Part shown: in pieces, positions 46,001 to 54,072 of the stretch | How positions within the stretch are numbered: the first letter of the stretch is position 1 | Layout of the letters: each line of letters begins with the position of its first letter | Origin: RUG695 sp050943135 | Lineage (GTDB): Bacteria > Planctomycetota > Planctomycetia > Pirellulales > Thermoguttaceae | Direction: 5' to 3' | DNA: 64,000 bases | Assembly (NCBI GenBank): GCA_050943135.1 | Contig: JBMNOP010000013.1 | Span: 33,257 to 97,256 of the forward strand | Made by a program: the position numbers and the translations under genes | The notes under the pieces: generated by a model | What the model saw: the letters and a program-made list of their open reading frames with translations, nothing else | What the model was told of the DNA's origin: nothing | Databases searched by the model: none

Positions 46001-46587
46001 TTGAGGCCGGTTCCCACGAGGTAAAAATCCGTTATACCGGAACCGGTCCGCTCTACTGCAATGCCTATTTAACCCACTTTACAATGGAACCGTTTATCCG
46101 CAAAGCCGGCGTAGAGACCGAGATCACCCGAACCTATTGGAAGCTTACCGAAGATGAACCGGCGATGGAAACCGCCGTTGGGTCCCGTGGGGAACTGGCA
46201 CAAAAACGGGTTCGCAAATTTAAGCGCGAACTGATGGAAGATGGTGCCGTGGTGAAGAGCGGAGACCTGATTGAGGTAGAACTGAATCTGATCAGTCGCA
46301 ATGACTACGAGTCGATCCTGATCGAAGACCGCAAGCCCGCGGGTTTCGAGCCTGTCGATCCGGTCAGCGGTTACGACGGCGGTCCGCTCGGCGCCTATGT
46401 CGAGTTCCGAGACGCGCGGGTTTTGTTCTTCGTGCATCGTCTTGCCCAGGGAACGCATACGCAGACTTATCGGCTTCGTGCCGAATCACCCGGCACGGTC
46501 TGTGCGCTTCCTGCAACGGTCGAAGGAATGTATGCTCCGGAACTTCGCGGGAATTCCGACGAGTTCCAAACCACCGTTACCGACTAA
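40063..46587 (+). CDS. Giant bacterial alpha-2-macroglobulin family protein
   Basis: A 2174-residue exported protease trap. The signal sequence ends near residue 38 (AEAQV), without a lipobox, so it is likely soluble in the periplasm or secreted. An alpha-helical N-terminal part (about 40-450) is followed by macroglobulin beta-sandwich domains, including YRPNDTVHFRFQA near 700 and EYRKPEFEVKV near 805. The A2M core (LWIGQVRTDENG, ITSWKMHVWAF) is near 1370-1400. The thioester motif GCTEQ has its Cys at 1597 and begins an alpha/alpha toroid with repeated Gly-Trp (GGWGWFGGWG), so covalent capture of proteases looks intact. ATG 40063 has GAAGG eight bases upstream. Confidence 0.92.
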   Translation: MRSMHRFPTIALYLFFLTFAAIDFFLVAQVFCGGRTAEAQVTATLGTDDPSQTDPVPICEEMVAENALYLDAYNLLSPWIVNPQTTSPSLARGIELCRICLDMLNRSNDADAFLEGTVKAHPNDWQVYGAVAQQYASLPSWGVMRGGQFVRGSSSGEMAYADRRDRVRALQLYAKGMELLENAPDRQSIDPALVFEFYSGFARVCCEVKNQWAMLQELTRLEELPDYDRSIPSAWQTDSYAPVDEEGNPIFYGVAETFESAKNDGERWRFLLEQAANSGAANAADARILYANFLMEQFGPETLGRYRFFPGPVFPGPETDGDDSLAAIGSLTTLSDNETIARLASGIKRFAFPEGQNPLWTLRWLMDDDSIGLGSQIRAASDLGRAYMNRRQYVKAEEVFRKLADLEFKAALPDDECSAKKQLDTLTGNYGAFIPTESKVAGTEASFLWKFRNGTKARFRVQEIDVRRFLDDAMAYLNDMSRNPPAEWDINKIRLEDIGWKLLNDPDVARRYLSSDVADWSVDLQPAPDHCDSRITIDFPLDKPGAYLLRGKMENGNSDAIVIWLSDTMILKKRVRGNTFWYVGDAKTGAPIPEADLRFFGYSVERMVAGRNSAASGFRNGKWHVRTKESQQRVNQDGWLMTDQTDLNPRYRWLVEAFTTTEEGAGRFAYYGFDNIWSERMVQPPFEQTRACFLSDRPIYRPNDTVHFRFQAATSRYDLPETWTWQGVPARLVIAGPGGKEIVSKEVVLDETGGWEDTLETDESFHLGTYTFRLDLLHVRSKGNKSPSAASPKWRPIGFGNISLEEYRKPEFEVKVDTPEEPVTLGEKFSVKVRADYYFGSPVTRARVHWRVTRSRADAPWYPVARWDWLYGNGYGWLMPEAPWFPDWSRWAIGCLPPLRRHVWSESDEVVASGEAEIGEDGTIEIPIDTSLAAQLYPSQNQSYEVVAEVTDSSRRMVTGSGKIFVVKEPFKVVTWAQRGFYVPQQQIDYSVAVRRADGRPVSGRGSVTVNRVRMVKDPDRPGNFNAQETTVLTEEISIDSGGQGLLSFTLPEAGLYRFSCVVNDGNGNESVGGSLITVTGPDGTLPDQNTCSNPIDIVLEQPEYRPGEKARLRISSSVPNASVLLFVRNEGSNAGEPRLLRLRSGSTFYEIDITDADIPNIWVEAVSVQEGHFYNVAKNIPIPPVSRVIDVQVSPDKDSYKPGERAKMTVHLTDPDGKPVTGVITVAVYDRSLDGIVAQSLPDLKKFFWDWTRSYSPSQQHTLEQVFRPIDFPRKSTMQSLGIFEDFAEEFLTEGGVTVRENSVSRGVMALSDNIRGRREFAGAGSPAASMLAAVDEAKSADQDILVENTSAEPAPVEPEIRSEFADTALWIGQVRTDENGVAKLSFDMPENITSWKMHVWAFAPGTRVGEGSAEAVTRKDLILRMQRPRFLTQTDTILLSAVLHNYTDSDKKAEVALNVDPDSEDATVIKLCDATQAVQEVDLPAGGDVRVDWQVDAIAAGKASLVMTAQTECESDGVRESFPVYLHGIRKQESVSAVIPSAPEGDTAPREYTFDVTVPTERIPEQTSLTVRFSPTLAGAMLDAIPYLTDYPYGCTEQTLNRFLPTVLIRKLLSNSGIDLAELETRRSNLNPQELGDAQTRRQGWQRQQLNIFGEPIDENDSTRDPVFSSSEVTKRVEEGIARLKELQCSDGGWGWFGGWGEHSDPHLTALVTDGLFLAGEGGVDVPEQILRGGIEWLRKYLFNEHALLAAGRKAANDPNYEAPHNAKTVASANDVLAYFTLVSWDATRRGEEEERMMSEMDEFIFASRTSLTPYSLALYGITQTLLSKHSPVNQERCEMVERMLRQYLRTDETNQTAWLDLQAAGVGPLRWFWYGNAIETQAAFLRFLLRVAPEDPACPGLVKWLLNNRKNAGYWESTRDTAYCLIALWEYLQDTHEAMQTGTVEILVDGQSLRVETITPERMFEIDNTLILAGDELEAGSHEVKIRYTGTGPLYCNAYLTHFTMEPFIRKAGVETEITRTYWKLTEDEPAMETAVGSRGELAQKRVRKFKRELMEDGAVVKSGDLIEVELNLISRNDYESILIEDRKPAGFEPVDPVSGYDGGPLGAYVEFRDARVLFFVHRLAQGTHTQTYRLRAESPGTVCALPATVEGMYAPELRGNSDEFQTTVTD

Positions 46588-46609
46588 CCCCAAAGGGGAC
46601 CGAAAAGAA

Positions 46610-46625
46610 GGGGGCCTCGGCCCCC
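46610..46625. terminator. Bidirectional hairpin terminator
   Basis: GGGGGC and GCCCCC flank a CTCG tetraloop between two convergent genes. On the plus strand CGGAATTTTA follows; on the minus strand TTCTTTT follows. It can end both transcripts. Confidence 0.65.
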
Positions 46626-46656
46626 CGGAATTTTACGGACTTATTTGCAGACTTGT

Positions 46657-49563
46657 TCAGGCTTCCGGATAGATGAAATCGGAATCTTTTAGCCAGTTGG
46701 CCGAGAGAAGCGCGAAGTCGCCCGGACCGATGATGTTGTCGCCGTCGATATCACAACGGGGATCCCAGTGTTCGCTGTCGCTCATGGCAAGCCACGCTTC
46801 GGCCATCGCGCTATAATCTCCGAGGCCGACCATTCCATCCCCGTCGATATCGAAGGGAGAGACGTAAAACGACTTAACGGTACTCCATTCCGAGGTTTCG
46901 TAATGTTCGGAATCTCCGAGTGCGCGCACCTTATATTGGATCAGGGTGTCGTTCCTGATGTTCGAAATGACCAGCGACGTCTCTTCGACCACAGTCGAAG
47001 TCCACCAGATTCCGTCTTCGGTGTACGAGAGTTCGTAGCCGGAAGCGTTATCGACCGAGGACCAGACAATCCGATGGCGGCCGAGTCCGTAGGCGGGGCT
47101 CAACGCGCCGGTGCCGGAGAGAATTTCTGGGGCTTCGAGCTTGCTCGGCGAATTTTGAAGTTCATACGCACCCAAATCAACGAGGTTGCCGACAATGCGT
47201 GTGTTTCCCCCAAGGTCGGTTGTCGTGGTAACATAGGTGTTGCTCCCACCGTTGACACAGCGAGAACCCCGACGGAGCGTATAATCTCCGTGCTCCGGAT
47301 CGGTGAAGATGGTCGTCAGGCCGTCGAAAGAATAGGCCGATTCCGACTCGGTCCAATCTTCGAACGACGAGAGCGAGTGATACGCTGCGACCGTACCGGA
47401 ACTCAGACTGACGTCGTTCGATTCGGCCGAGGCGGTGTTTTGTGCGACAATTGTGTTGTACAGGTTAACCCTGCCTTCCGGGCCGGCATCGATATCGACT
47501 CCACCGCCATACTCGGCACTATTCGAGGCGATCGTGCAGTTCAGCAGGTTCATATTTCCGTAGGTTTCGACCCCGCCTCCCCAGCTCGAAGCCTCGTTGT
47601 CGGTGATTGCGCAGTTGGAAAGCGAGATTTCACCGCGGTAGTTATAGATTCCGCCGCCGTAGCCACCGTAATAGTAGCCGTCATCGATGTTGAGTCGCCG
47701 CAGGGCCGAGTTTTCGGAAATGGTACAGGCGGTCATCGTCAACATTCCCCGGTCGACGTCGATTCCACCGCCGTTTCCTGCGAGATTCTTCGAAACGGTA
47801 CACGAGGTCATGGTCAGAGTGCCGGAGGCGTTTTCTATTCCTCCACCGTAATAGTAGAGTGCCGTGTTCGAAAGAAATTGTGAGTCGGTGATCGTCATCA
47901 CGGTTGTCGACAGGTGGACCCCGCCCCCCATTGTCGCGGTATTCTTCTCGAAAAGGCAGTTGGCCAGGATTGCGGTACCCCCGTCGGTATAAAGTCCCCC
48001 GCCATAGAGGGCCGTGTTGGTCGCCACGGTACAATCGGTCAGTTTCAGCGACGCGTCGCGGGCAAGAATTCCCCCGCCGTTTTCGGTGGTGATACCACCG
48101 GTGATCGTCAGATGGATCAGTTCGACCGGCTTGGCCGCCGTTCCCCCCGAAAGGGCAAAGACACGACTCGTCCCCCCCGCGTCGATTGTAAGGCCCCCCT
48201 CCAAGTCAGAGGCGTCAATGACAAGTGACTCGGAAATTTTCAGCTCTGCTCCTGAAAGAGTCACCGTTTTTCCCCCCAGGTCTTTGGCAAAGACGACCGT
48301 CCCCCCTGTTGGTGTGTATGCGATAGCTTCCCGTAGCGAGATCTTTCCGTCGATCGGGTCGACCAAATCTTCGAGCGAAGAAACAATCGACGAAGGGACT
48401 TCCCGAACTTCGTAGTTCCCCGAAACGGTATACGTTTCATACAGGGGTCGGGAAATACGCACGGAAAGCGGGTAGGACCCCATCTCGATAAAGGTAGGCG
48501 GTATCGGGATAAACGTCTGACCGCCGTCGATGCTGTATTCGACCGTGTCTTCCTCTTCGAGTCCCTCGATTTCGGGTTGGTGCTCTTCCGCATCGTAGAA
48601 GGTCGACCACCCCGAGACATAGGTCGTGGTACCGATTCCGGCCTCGTATGCGCCCAAATCAACAACGAGATGCTGAATTCGTACAGCGCCGTTAAAGTCC
48701 CGTTCGGTGGCAACCAGTGTGTTGTTCCCGACATCGATCGCCTGGGAACCGGGGGCCAAAGTATAAATTCCGCTGGCCGCGTCAGCAAAAATCGGACGGT
48801 TGGGATCGTACGCGACCAGGTGGTCCGAAGTTGTCCAGTCGGTAAAAGGAGAAAGAGCGTAGCTTGCGGTCAGTAAAGCCCCTTCTTCTTTTCGGATATC
48901 GTTGTCTGCCGTCTTCGCCCTGTTTTCGGCAACGATACTGTTCGAGACGGTTACTGTGCCGCCGAACGCATCGATCCCCCCGCCACATTCCTCTGCATAG
49001 TTTCCCGAGACGGTGCAGTTGATCAGGGTGAGTGTTCCGAGGTTTTCAATCCCTCCGCCGCGCGTCGCGCTGTTCTCGACCACGAGACAGCCGGTCAGAG
49101 TGAGCGAACCGGCATTGTTGATGCCGCCGCCTGCCCCGTCTAGGCTCCCCCCGCAGATTTGCAGGCTCGTCATATGGGCCGTGACACCTTCTTCGACCGT
49201 AAAGATGCGGCTTTGGCCACCGGCGTTGATTGTCACCCCCTTCGCGAGATCGGAGGCGTCAATCGTCACGTCGGACGAAATAACCAGCTCTTCGCCGGCA
49301 AGGAGGATTGTTTTTCCCGACAGAGTTACGTCGAATCGAATCGTGTCACCGTTTTGAGCCGAGTCGAGCGCCTCACGTAGCGAGAGAAGCCCTTCGTAGC
49401 CCTCCGTCTGATCGTGGGGCGTTGTCACCAGCCAGGTGGTTGGCTCCGTCTCCCCGGCGGTGCATAAGGGCCCCCACGACGTGGCCGACCCGGCATAAAC
49501 CGCCAACAGCCGACGCTCTTCGAGTTCTTCGAAACGGAGATGTGTACTGAATTTCGATTGCAC
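46657..49563 (-). CDS. Surface beta-helix protein with internal duplication and C-terminal dockerin repeats
   Basis: A 968-residue protein. The N-terminus RFEELEERRLLAVYAG matches the LEPRxLL-like motif found at the start of many large planctomycete surface proteins. Two homologous blocks follow (about 55-310 and 400-750), each starting SLREA and VTIDASDL-like and then showing repeated GGGI and NxA units of right-handed beta-helix or Pmp type, each ending in an LGAYE choice-of-anchor element. A fibronectin-III-like domain lies at about 790-885. The C-terminus holds two EF-like dockerin loops, DIDGDGMVGLGDYSAM and DIDGDNIIGPGDFALL. The protein is probably surface-exposed; no partner cohesin is seen. 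Confidence 0.85.
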   Translation of the reverse strand: MQSKFSTHLRFEELEERRLLAVYAGSATSWGPLCTAGETEPTTWLVTTPHDQTEGYEGLLSLREALDSAQNGDTIRFDVTLSGKTILLAGEELVISSDVTIDASDLAKGVTINAGGQSRIFTVEEGVTAHMTSLQICGGSLDGAGGGINNAGSLTLTGCLVVENSATRGGGIENLGTLTLINCTVSGNYAEECGGGIDAFGGTVTVSNSIVAENRAKTADNDIRKEEGALLTASYALSPFTDWTTSDHLVAYDPNRPIFADAASGIYTLAPGSQAIDVGNNTLVATERDFNGAVRIQHLVVDLGAYEAGIGTTTYVSGWSTFYDAEEHQPEIEGLEEEDTVEYSIDGGQTFIPIPPTFIEMGSYPLSVRISRPLYETYTVSGNYEVREVPSSIVSSLEDLVDPIDGKISLREAIAYTPTGGTVVFAKDLGGKTVTLSGAELKISESLVIDASDLEGGLTIDAGGTSRVFALSGGTAAKPVELIHLTITGGITTENGGGILARDASLKLTDCTVATNTALYGGGLYTDGGTAILANCLFEKNTATMGGGVHLSTTVMTITDSQFLSNTALYYYGGGIENASGTLTMTSCTVSKNLAGNGGGIDVDRGMLTMTACTISENSALRRLNIDDGYYYGGYGGGIYNYRGEISLSNCAITDNEASSWGGGVETYGNMNLLNCTIASNSAEYGGGVDIDAGPEGRVNLYNTIVAQNTASAESNDVSLSSGTVAAYHSLSSFEDWTESESAYSFDGLTTIFTDPEHGDYTLRRGSRCVNGGSNTYVTTTTDLGGNTRIVGNLVDLGAYELQNSPSKLEAPEILSGTGALSPAYGLGRHRIVWSSVDNASGYELSYTEDGIWWTSTVVEETSLVISNIRNDTLIQYKVRALGDSEHYETSEWSTVKSFYVSPFDIDGDGMVGLGDYSAMAEAWLAMSDSEHWDPRCDIDGDNIIGPGDFALLSANWLKDSDFIYPEA

Positions 49564-49632
49564 GAAATAACCCCCTATCCGGAAAAGGGACCGCCCTTTG
49601 TCCGAGGAATGAAACCCCCACCACCCCGACTC

Positions 49633-49661
49633 AGTCTACCAAACTCTCCCAAAAATTTCAA
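49633..49661 (-). promoter_or_regulatory. Promoter for the dockerin beta-helix gene
   Basis: Minus-strand TTGAAA (49661-49656), 17-base spacer, TAGACT (49638-49633), about 65 bases upstream of the start codon at 49563. Confidence 0.5.
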
Positions 49662-49678
49662 TTTTTTGCCATCGAGAC

Positions 49679-49707
49679 TTAACTTTTGAATTCGAAAAGG
49701 TTAGAAT
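49679..49707 (+). promoter_or_regulatory. Promoter for the Gfo/Idh/MocA gene at 49807
   Basis: TTAACT (49679-49684), 17-base spacer, TAGAAT (49702-49707). It lies back to back with the minus-strand promoter at 49633-49661, only about 18 bases apart. Confidence 0.45.
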
Positions 49708-49806
49708 CGGGGGATGGTTGCGTATTTTTGTTTCGGTGTGCGGTCGGCGAACCGAACCGAATGATCCCCTCGACGGGGAACCTTAGAACAGATGGAGGCG
49801 AACACG

Positions 49807-50832
49807 ATGTTGAGTGTTGGGATTACCGGTATCGGGTTTATGGGGATGATCCATTATCTGGCCTATCAGAGGATGGAAGGAGTCAGAGTCGCTGCACTTT
49901 GCGAGTCCTTCTTTAAGGAACGCCTGGCCGGCGATTGGACGAAGATCAAAGGGAATTTCGGCCCTCAAGGGACGATGATGGATCTGACCGGGATTGCGAC
50001 GTATGAAAATCTCGACGATATGCTCAAAAACCCCGATCTCGATGTCATCGATATTTGCCTTCCCCCGAATCAGCATGCTCAGGCAACGATCGCGGCGCTC
50101 AACGCCGGAAAGAATGTTTTCTGTGAAAAGCCGATCGCGCTGAAACCCGAAGAGGGGGTTGCGATGGTCGAAGCCGCCGAAAAAAACAGCAAAATGCTGA
50201 TGATTGGGCACGTCCTTCCCTTCTACCACTCGTACGGTTTTGTGGCCGAAGTTGCCCAGTCGGGGAAATACGGCAAACTTCTCGGCGGACATTTCAACCG
50301 CGTGATTTCCGACCCCGTTTGGCTGACCGACTTCTACGATATGAACAAAATCGGTGGTCCGCTCCTTGACCTTCACGTTCATGACGCCCATTTCATTCGC
50401 GCCGTGATCGGGATGCCGAAAGCGATTCAATCGGTCGGTCGTTGTCGCGGTCAGGTCCCCGAGTATTTCAGCACGCAGTTCCTTTACGACGATCCCGAGT
50501 TGGTTGTTACCGCGACGAGCGGCTGTATCATGCAGCAGGGACGTCCCTTCATGCACAGCTTTGAGGCTCATTTTGAAGACGCAACAATCGCCTTCGACTC
50601 ATTCAGCGGGCTTCCGGTTACGGTTTTGACCAAAGACGGCGGGGTTGAAAAGCCCCAGTTCGGTGATGCCGATGAGATTACCCCCTTCGTCAACGAGCTG
50701 ACCGAAGCGCAAAAGGCCTTTACGAGCGGCACGCCCTCTCCCCTGTTAGACGGCGCGCTGGCACGCGACGCGCTCATCCTCTGCCACAAAGAGGTCGATG
50801 CCATCCTCTCGCGTCAGCAAGTGTTGATTTGA
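49807..50832 (+). CDS. Gfo/Idh/MocA family oxidoreductase
   Basis: A 341-residue cytoplasmic NAD(P)-dependent sugar oxidoreductase. It begins VGITGIGFMGMIHYLAYQRM, with the glycine-rich dinucleotide fold, and has CEKPIALKPEEG near residue 108 and the GGPLLDLHVHDAHF active-site His region near 185. The substrate is probably a sugar or inositol derivative. The ATG at 49807 has GGAGG nine bases upstream, so the in-frame ATG at 49792 is rejected. A related Tat-exported enzyme follows after 153 bases. Confidence 0.88.
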   Translation: MLSVGITGIGFMGMIHYLAYQRMEGVRVAALCESFFKERLAGDWTKIKGNFGPQGTMMDLTGIATYENLDDMLKNPDLDVIDICLPPNQHAQATIAALNAGKNVFCEKPIALKPEEGVAMVEAAEKNSKMLMIGHVLPFYHSYGFVAEVAQSGKYGKLLGGHFNRVISDPVWLTDFYDMNKIGGPLLDLHVHDAHFIRAVIGMPKAIQSVGRCRGQVPEYFSTQFLYDDPELVVTATSGCIMQQGRPFMHSFEAHFEDATIAFDSFSGLPVTVLTKDGGVEKPQFGDADEITPFVNELTEAQKAFTSGTPSPLLDGALARDALILCHKEVDAILSRQQVLI

Positions 50833-50985
50833 ACGACTTTCCCGTTTTGAGGATTTCGTCAACTCCCCGAAGAAAACCTGCGATTCCGAATAAAATAACA
50901 TTCATAGATTGTCGTCTCGGATTTTTTGCCGATGTGTAATCCAAAATTATTTGAGAGATGTCTGTTTTGAGAAAGGAAAAAGATA

Positions 50986-52494
50986 ATGGGAAAACTGTCG
51001 AGAAGAGCGTTCCTGAGCGATTCCATCCTGGCCGCGGCGGCTATGGCGGCACTCGGTACCGCGACGACTCAGAAACAAGCGCGCGCCAAGGGCCGTCCCC
51101 TCGGCCCGAATGAAACCCTTGGGGTGATGATTGTCGGCTGCGGCGGTCGCGGAATCGGAAGCCATATTCCCCAGTTCCTCAAAGACCAGCGGACGAGAAT
51201 CCTCTACGTCTGCGATCCCGACCCGGCCAATGCCAACGCCGCCGCCAACATGATTGAGGAAGCGACCCAGATTCGTCCCAAGGCAATCGGCGATATGCGC
51301 GAGGCCCTCAACGATAAAAACCTCGATATCGTCAGTTGTGCCACCACCAATCACTGGCACGCGCTCACCGGAATTTGGGCGATGCAGGCCGGGAAAGACG
51401 CCTACCTTGAAAAGCCGATCTGCCATAATCTTCATGAAGGCCAGGCGCTGGTCGCCGCTGCCAAGAAGTACGACCGTTGTTGCCAGGTCGGTTCGCAGTG
51501 CCGTTCGAATCCCGCCCTCCAAGAGGCATTCCGGTATGCCGCCGACGGAAAACTCGGCGAAATCAAACTGACCCGTGGCCTTTGTTACAAGCGCCGTAGG
51601 TCGATCGGTCCGTTCGGTTCCTATCCGATCCCGGAAGGAATCGATTACAACCTTTGGAGCGGTCCGGCTCCGATCGTCGATCCAATGACACGCCCCAGAT
51701 TCCATTACGATTGGCATTGGCAACGTCTTTACGGAAACGGTGACCTTGGCAACCAAGGACCTCACCAGACCGACATTGCCCGCACCTTCCTGGGCGTGAC
51801 GGAATTCCCTTCTTCGGTCGTCTCCTACGGTGGTCGTCTCGGTTATCAGGCCGAAATGCACGACGACAACTTCGTCGATGCCGGAGATACCGCGAATACC
51901 GAAGTTTCGATTTACAACTACCGTGATGGGCGCACCCTTGTTTTCGAAACCCGTGGCCTTGAAACCGACCCGCTTATGGATGTCGGCGTCGGTGTGATCG
52001 CCTATGGATCCGAAGGGTATATGCTCCAGATGAACTACGGCTTTGTAGTTGTTTTCGATCGGGACGGTAAAGAAGTCACCCGGTTCAGCGGCGGCGATGA
52101 TGACTACCACTTCAATAATTTCGTCGACTGTGTCATCGACGGGACCCCCGACAAGCTGAACGCCGACGCACTAGCCGGGCACCTTTCTGCCGGTTTGAGC
52201 CATCTGGGGAACATTTCCTACTACCTGGGCGAAAAGAACCTCGTTTCTGCCGAGGAAGCTGAAAAAATCGTTGCCGATATTCCGGGCCATGACGACAATA
52301 TCGCCACGCTCAGGCGAACCCTCGATCACCTGACCGCCAACGGGGTCGATCTTGCCAAGACTCCGCTTTCGATGGGTGTCGATCTCACATTCGATCCCGA
52401 CAAGGAAGTCTTCATCGACAATGATGGGGCCAACGCGATGCTCACGCGCGAGTACCGCGGGGAATTTGTTGTTCCGAACCCGGAAAACGTCTGA
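50986..52494 (+). CDS. Tat-exported Gfo/Idh/MocA family oxidoreductase
   Basis: A 502-residue secreted oxidoreductase. The twin-arginine signal LSRRAFLSD is followed by an Ala-rich hydrophobic stretch and a cut near ARAKG, so the protein is exported folded with its cofactor. The Rossmann fold starts GVMIVGCGGRGIGSH, YLEKPICHNLHEG is the EKP motif, and GNQGPHQTDIARTFLG is the C-terminal catalytic region. Planctomycetes carry many such paralogues; some relatives act on glycans. AAGGA lies nine bases upstream of the ATG. Confidence 0.9.
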   Translation: MGKLSRRAFLSDSILAAAAMAALGTATTQKQARAKGRPLGPNETLGVMIVGCGGRGIGSHIPQFLKDQRTRILYVCDPDPANANAAANMIEEATQIRPKAIGDMREALNDKNLDIVSCATTNHWHALTGIWAMQAGKDAYLEKPICHNLHEGQALVAAAKKYDRCCQVGSQCRSNPALQEAFRYAADGKLGEIKLTRGLCYKRRRSIGPFGSYPIPEGIDYNLWSGPAPIVDPMTRPRFHYDWHWQRLYGNGDLGNQGPHQTDIARTFLGVTEFPSSVVSYGGRLGYQAEMHDDNFVDAGDTANTEVSIYNYRDGRTLVFETRGLETDPLMDVGVGVIAYGSEGYMLQMNYGFVVVFDRDGKEVTRFSGGDDDYHFNNFVDCVIDGTPDKLNADALAGHLSAGLSHLGNISYYLGEKNLVSAEEAEKIVADIPGHDDNIATLRRTLDHLTANGVDLAKTPLSMGVDLTFDPDKEVFIDNDGANAMLTREYRGEFVVPNPENV

Positions 52495-52600
52495 TTTTCC
52501 CTCACGGTTCGTTTAACAGGTTTTACGCACCTTGGGCGGTTTTGTTATGTCGAGGTGCGCCATTTTTGAGCCGGTGTCGGCCCAGGGGGATGCGCTTTCG

Positions 52601-53965
52601 ATGGGTGAGATTCGGTTCCGTTGTCCTAACTGTACCTATGAGGCCGTCGTTTCGGAAGAGATGACGGGCCAGGAGTTTTACTGCCGTTACTGCGGCCGAA
52701 AACTGATCGTCCCACAACGAAGCGAGCCTGACCGCTGTGCGGTGGGTGCCAGAGGCCTCTACGGGGTCGATTCCGAACCATACGATGTCCGCAGACGGGG
52801 CGAAAAAAATTTCCCCCCCGAATATCGGTGTGAAGTTTGCGGCACCTGTATTGCGGTTTTCGAGGCCGAAATCGGCAAGCGGAAGCTCTGTCCCGACTGC
52901 GACACACCCTTTACCGTTACACGGTCGTGGTATGACGAGGCCTTACGCCGACGCGAGGAAGCGCGGAAAAACTCATGGACCGACCCGACCTTGTGCACCG
53001 CTTCGGATGAGGATCCCGACGCCCCCCCGCCGGAGTCTTATGATATCGTTCCGTCCACTGCCTCGAAGCCTTCGGAGTTGTTGATCCGGTACAAGCCAAG
53101 GAAGGTTATGGTTTCGACACCCTGCGCCACATGCGGAACGATTTTGCGTATCGAAAAATCGCAGATTGGCAAAAAAGTCCACTGTCCCGACTGCGCCACA
53201 TCTTTTTTAGTAACACGCGATTGGTTTGCCGCCGAACGTCGGCGTCACAAGCAGCGGAGAAAGTCCGCATCGGGCTCATCATCGTCCCGCATTTCTTCCC
53301 GGCCGCGCGAAAGATCAGCAGGGCCAGAACGAAAAAGAACCAAGCAAAGTCCCCCACTTCCGGCTCGGAAAGAGTTAGTCCCTTTCTATTGCGATTTGTG
53401 CGGGTCTCTCTTCTACGTGAAGAGGTCGCAGGTCGGTATGCGGGTTTCCTGTCTCGACTGTGGAAGGCGAGTGACCGTCACCAAAGAGCAGTACGACCGC
53501 GCCCGGCGGCATGACGCCTTGAGACAGAAGCGGCTGAGCTACGGATCAAGACCCTCCGCTCCCTCTCAACCCTTTCATTCCGCCGCGTCGCGGCCGAACC
53601 ACGGCTTCGCGGCCTCCCCCCCCTTTTCCGGGCAAGCCGGGGCGATCCCGCCGAAAACCGAAAAGTCCGCATCCGATCTTTCGAAGCAGAACGCCCCTTC
53701 CCCCCCGTCGGACGATGAACCTATCCCCGTTTATTGTGGTTTGTGTGGCACTCTGCTATACGCCAAACGTTCGCAAATCGGTTCCAAAATCGAATGCCCC
53801 GACTGCGAATCCTACACGACGGTAATACCTCCGCTCCACAGTCGGCATGAAACCGAACCATCTTTTTCCGGCGGTTATTCACTTTCCGGCGAAGACCTGC
53901 CGCCGATTATTGGCAAAAAGGACTCCGAACCGGATTCCGGCAAAACCCTTGGAAAGAAAAACTGA
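52601..53965 (+). CDS. Five-fold zinc-ribbon protein
   Basis: A 454-residue cytoplasmic protein with five copies of a CxxC-x(15-16)-CxxC ribbon: FRCPNC/YCRYCG, YRCEVCG/LCPDC, PCATCG/HCPDC, FYCDLCG/SCLDCG and VYCGLCG/ECPDC. Between them are basic or Ser/Pro-rich linkers. Copies two to five share an S/E-QIG(S/K/M)K pattern between the cysteine pairs. This suggests several zinc-binding modules that hold RNA or proteins, but no function is recognised. ATG 52601 is preferred (AGGGGG upstream, ribbon begins at residue 8); ATG 52547 is an alternative. Confidence 0.75.
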   Translation: MGEIRFRCPNCTYEAVVSEEMTGQEFYCRYCGRKLIVPQRSEPDRCAVGARGLYGVDSEPYDVRRRGEKNFPPEYRCEVCGTCIAVFEAEIGKRKLCPDCDTPFTVTRSWYDEALRRREEARKNSWTDPTLCTASDEDPDAPPPESYDIVPSTASKPSELLIRYKPRKVMVSTPCATCGTILRIEKSQIGKKVHCPDCATSFLVTRDWFAAERRRHKQRRKSASGSSSSRISSRPRERSAGPERKRTKQSPPLPARKELVPFYCDLCGSLFYVKRSQVGMRVSCLDCGRRVTVTKEQYDRARRHDALRQKRLSYGSRPSAPSQPFHSAASRPNHGFAASPPFSGQAGAIPPKTEKSASDLSKQNAPSPPSDDEPIPVYCGLCGTLLYAKRSQIGSKIECPDCESYTTVIPPLHSRHETEPSFSGGYSLSGEDLPPIIGKKDSEPDSGKTLGKKN

Positions 53966-54072
53966 ATTTTTCTGAAAACAGACCCATGAGAAGGCCGAAT
54001 GTGTGACGCGCTTCAGATGGTTTTCATCGATTTTGGTCCGATCGGGTCTCGGGGCGTCTAAACACCTGGAGG

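Noticed and set aside
50909..50940. Promoter for the Tat-exported Gfo/Idh gene (TTGTCG and TGTAAT)
   Set aside because: The spacer is 20 bases, too long for a standard promoter.
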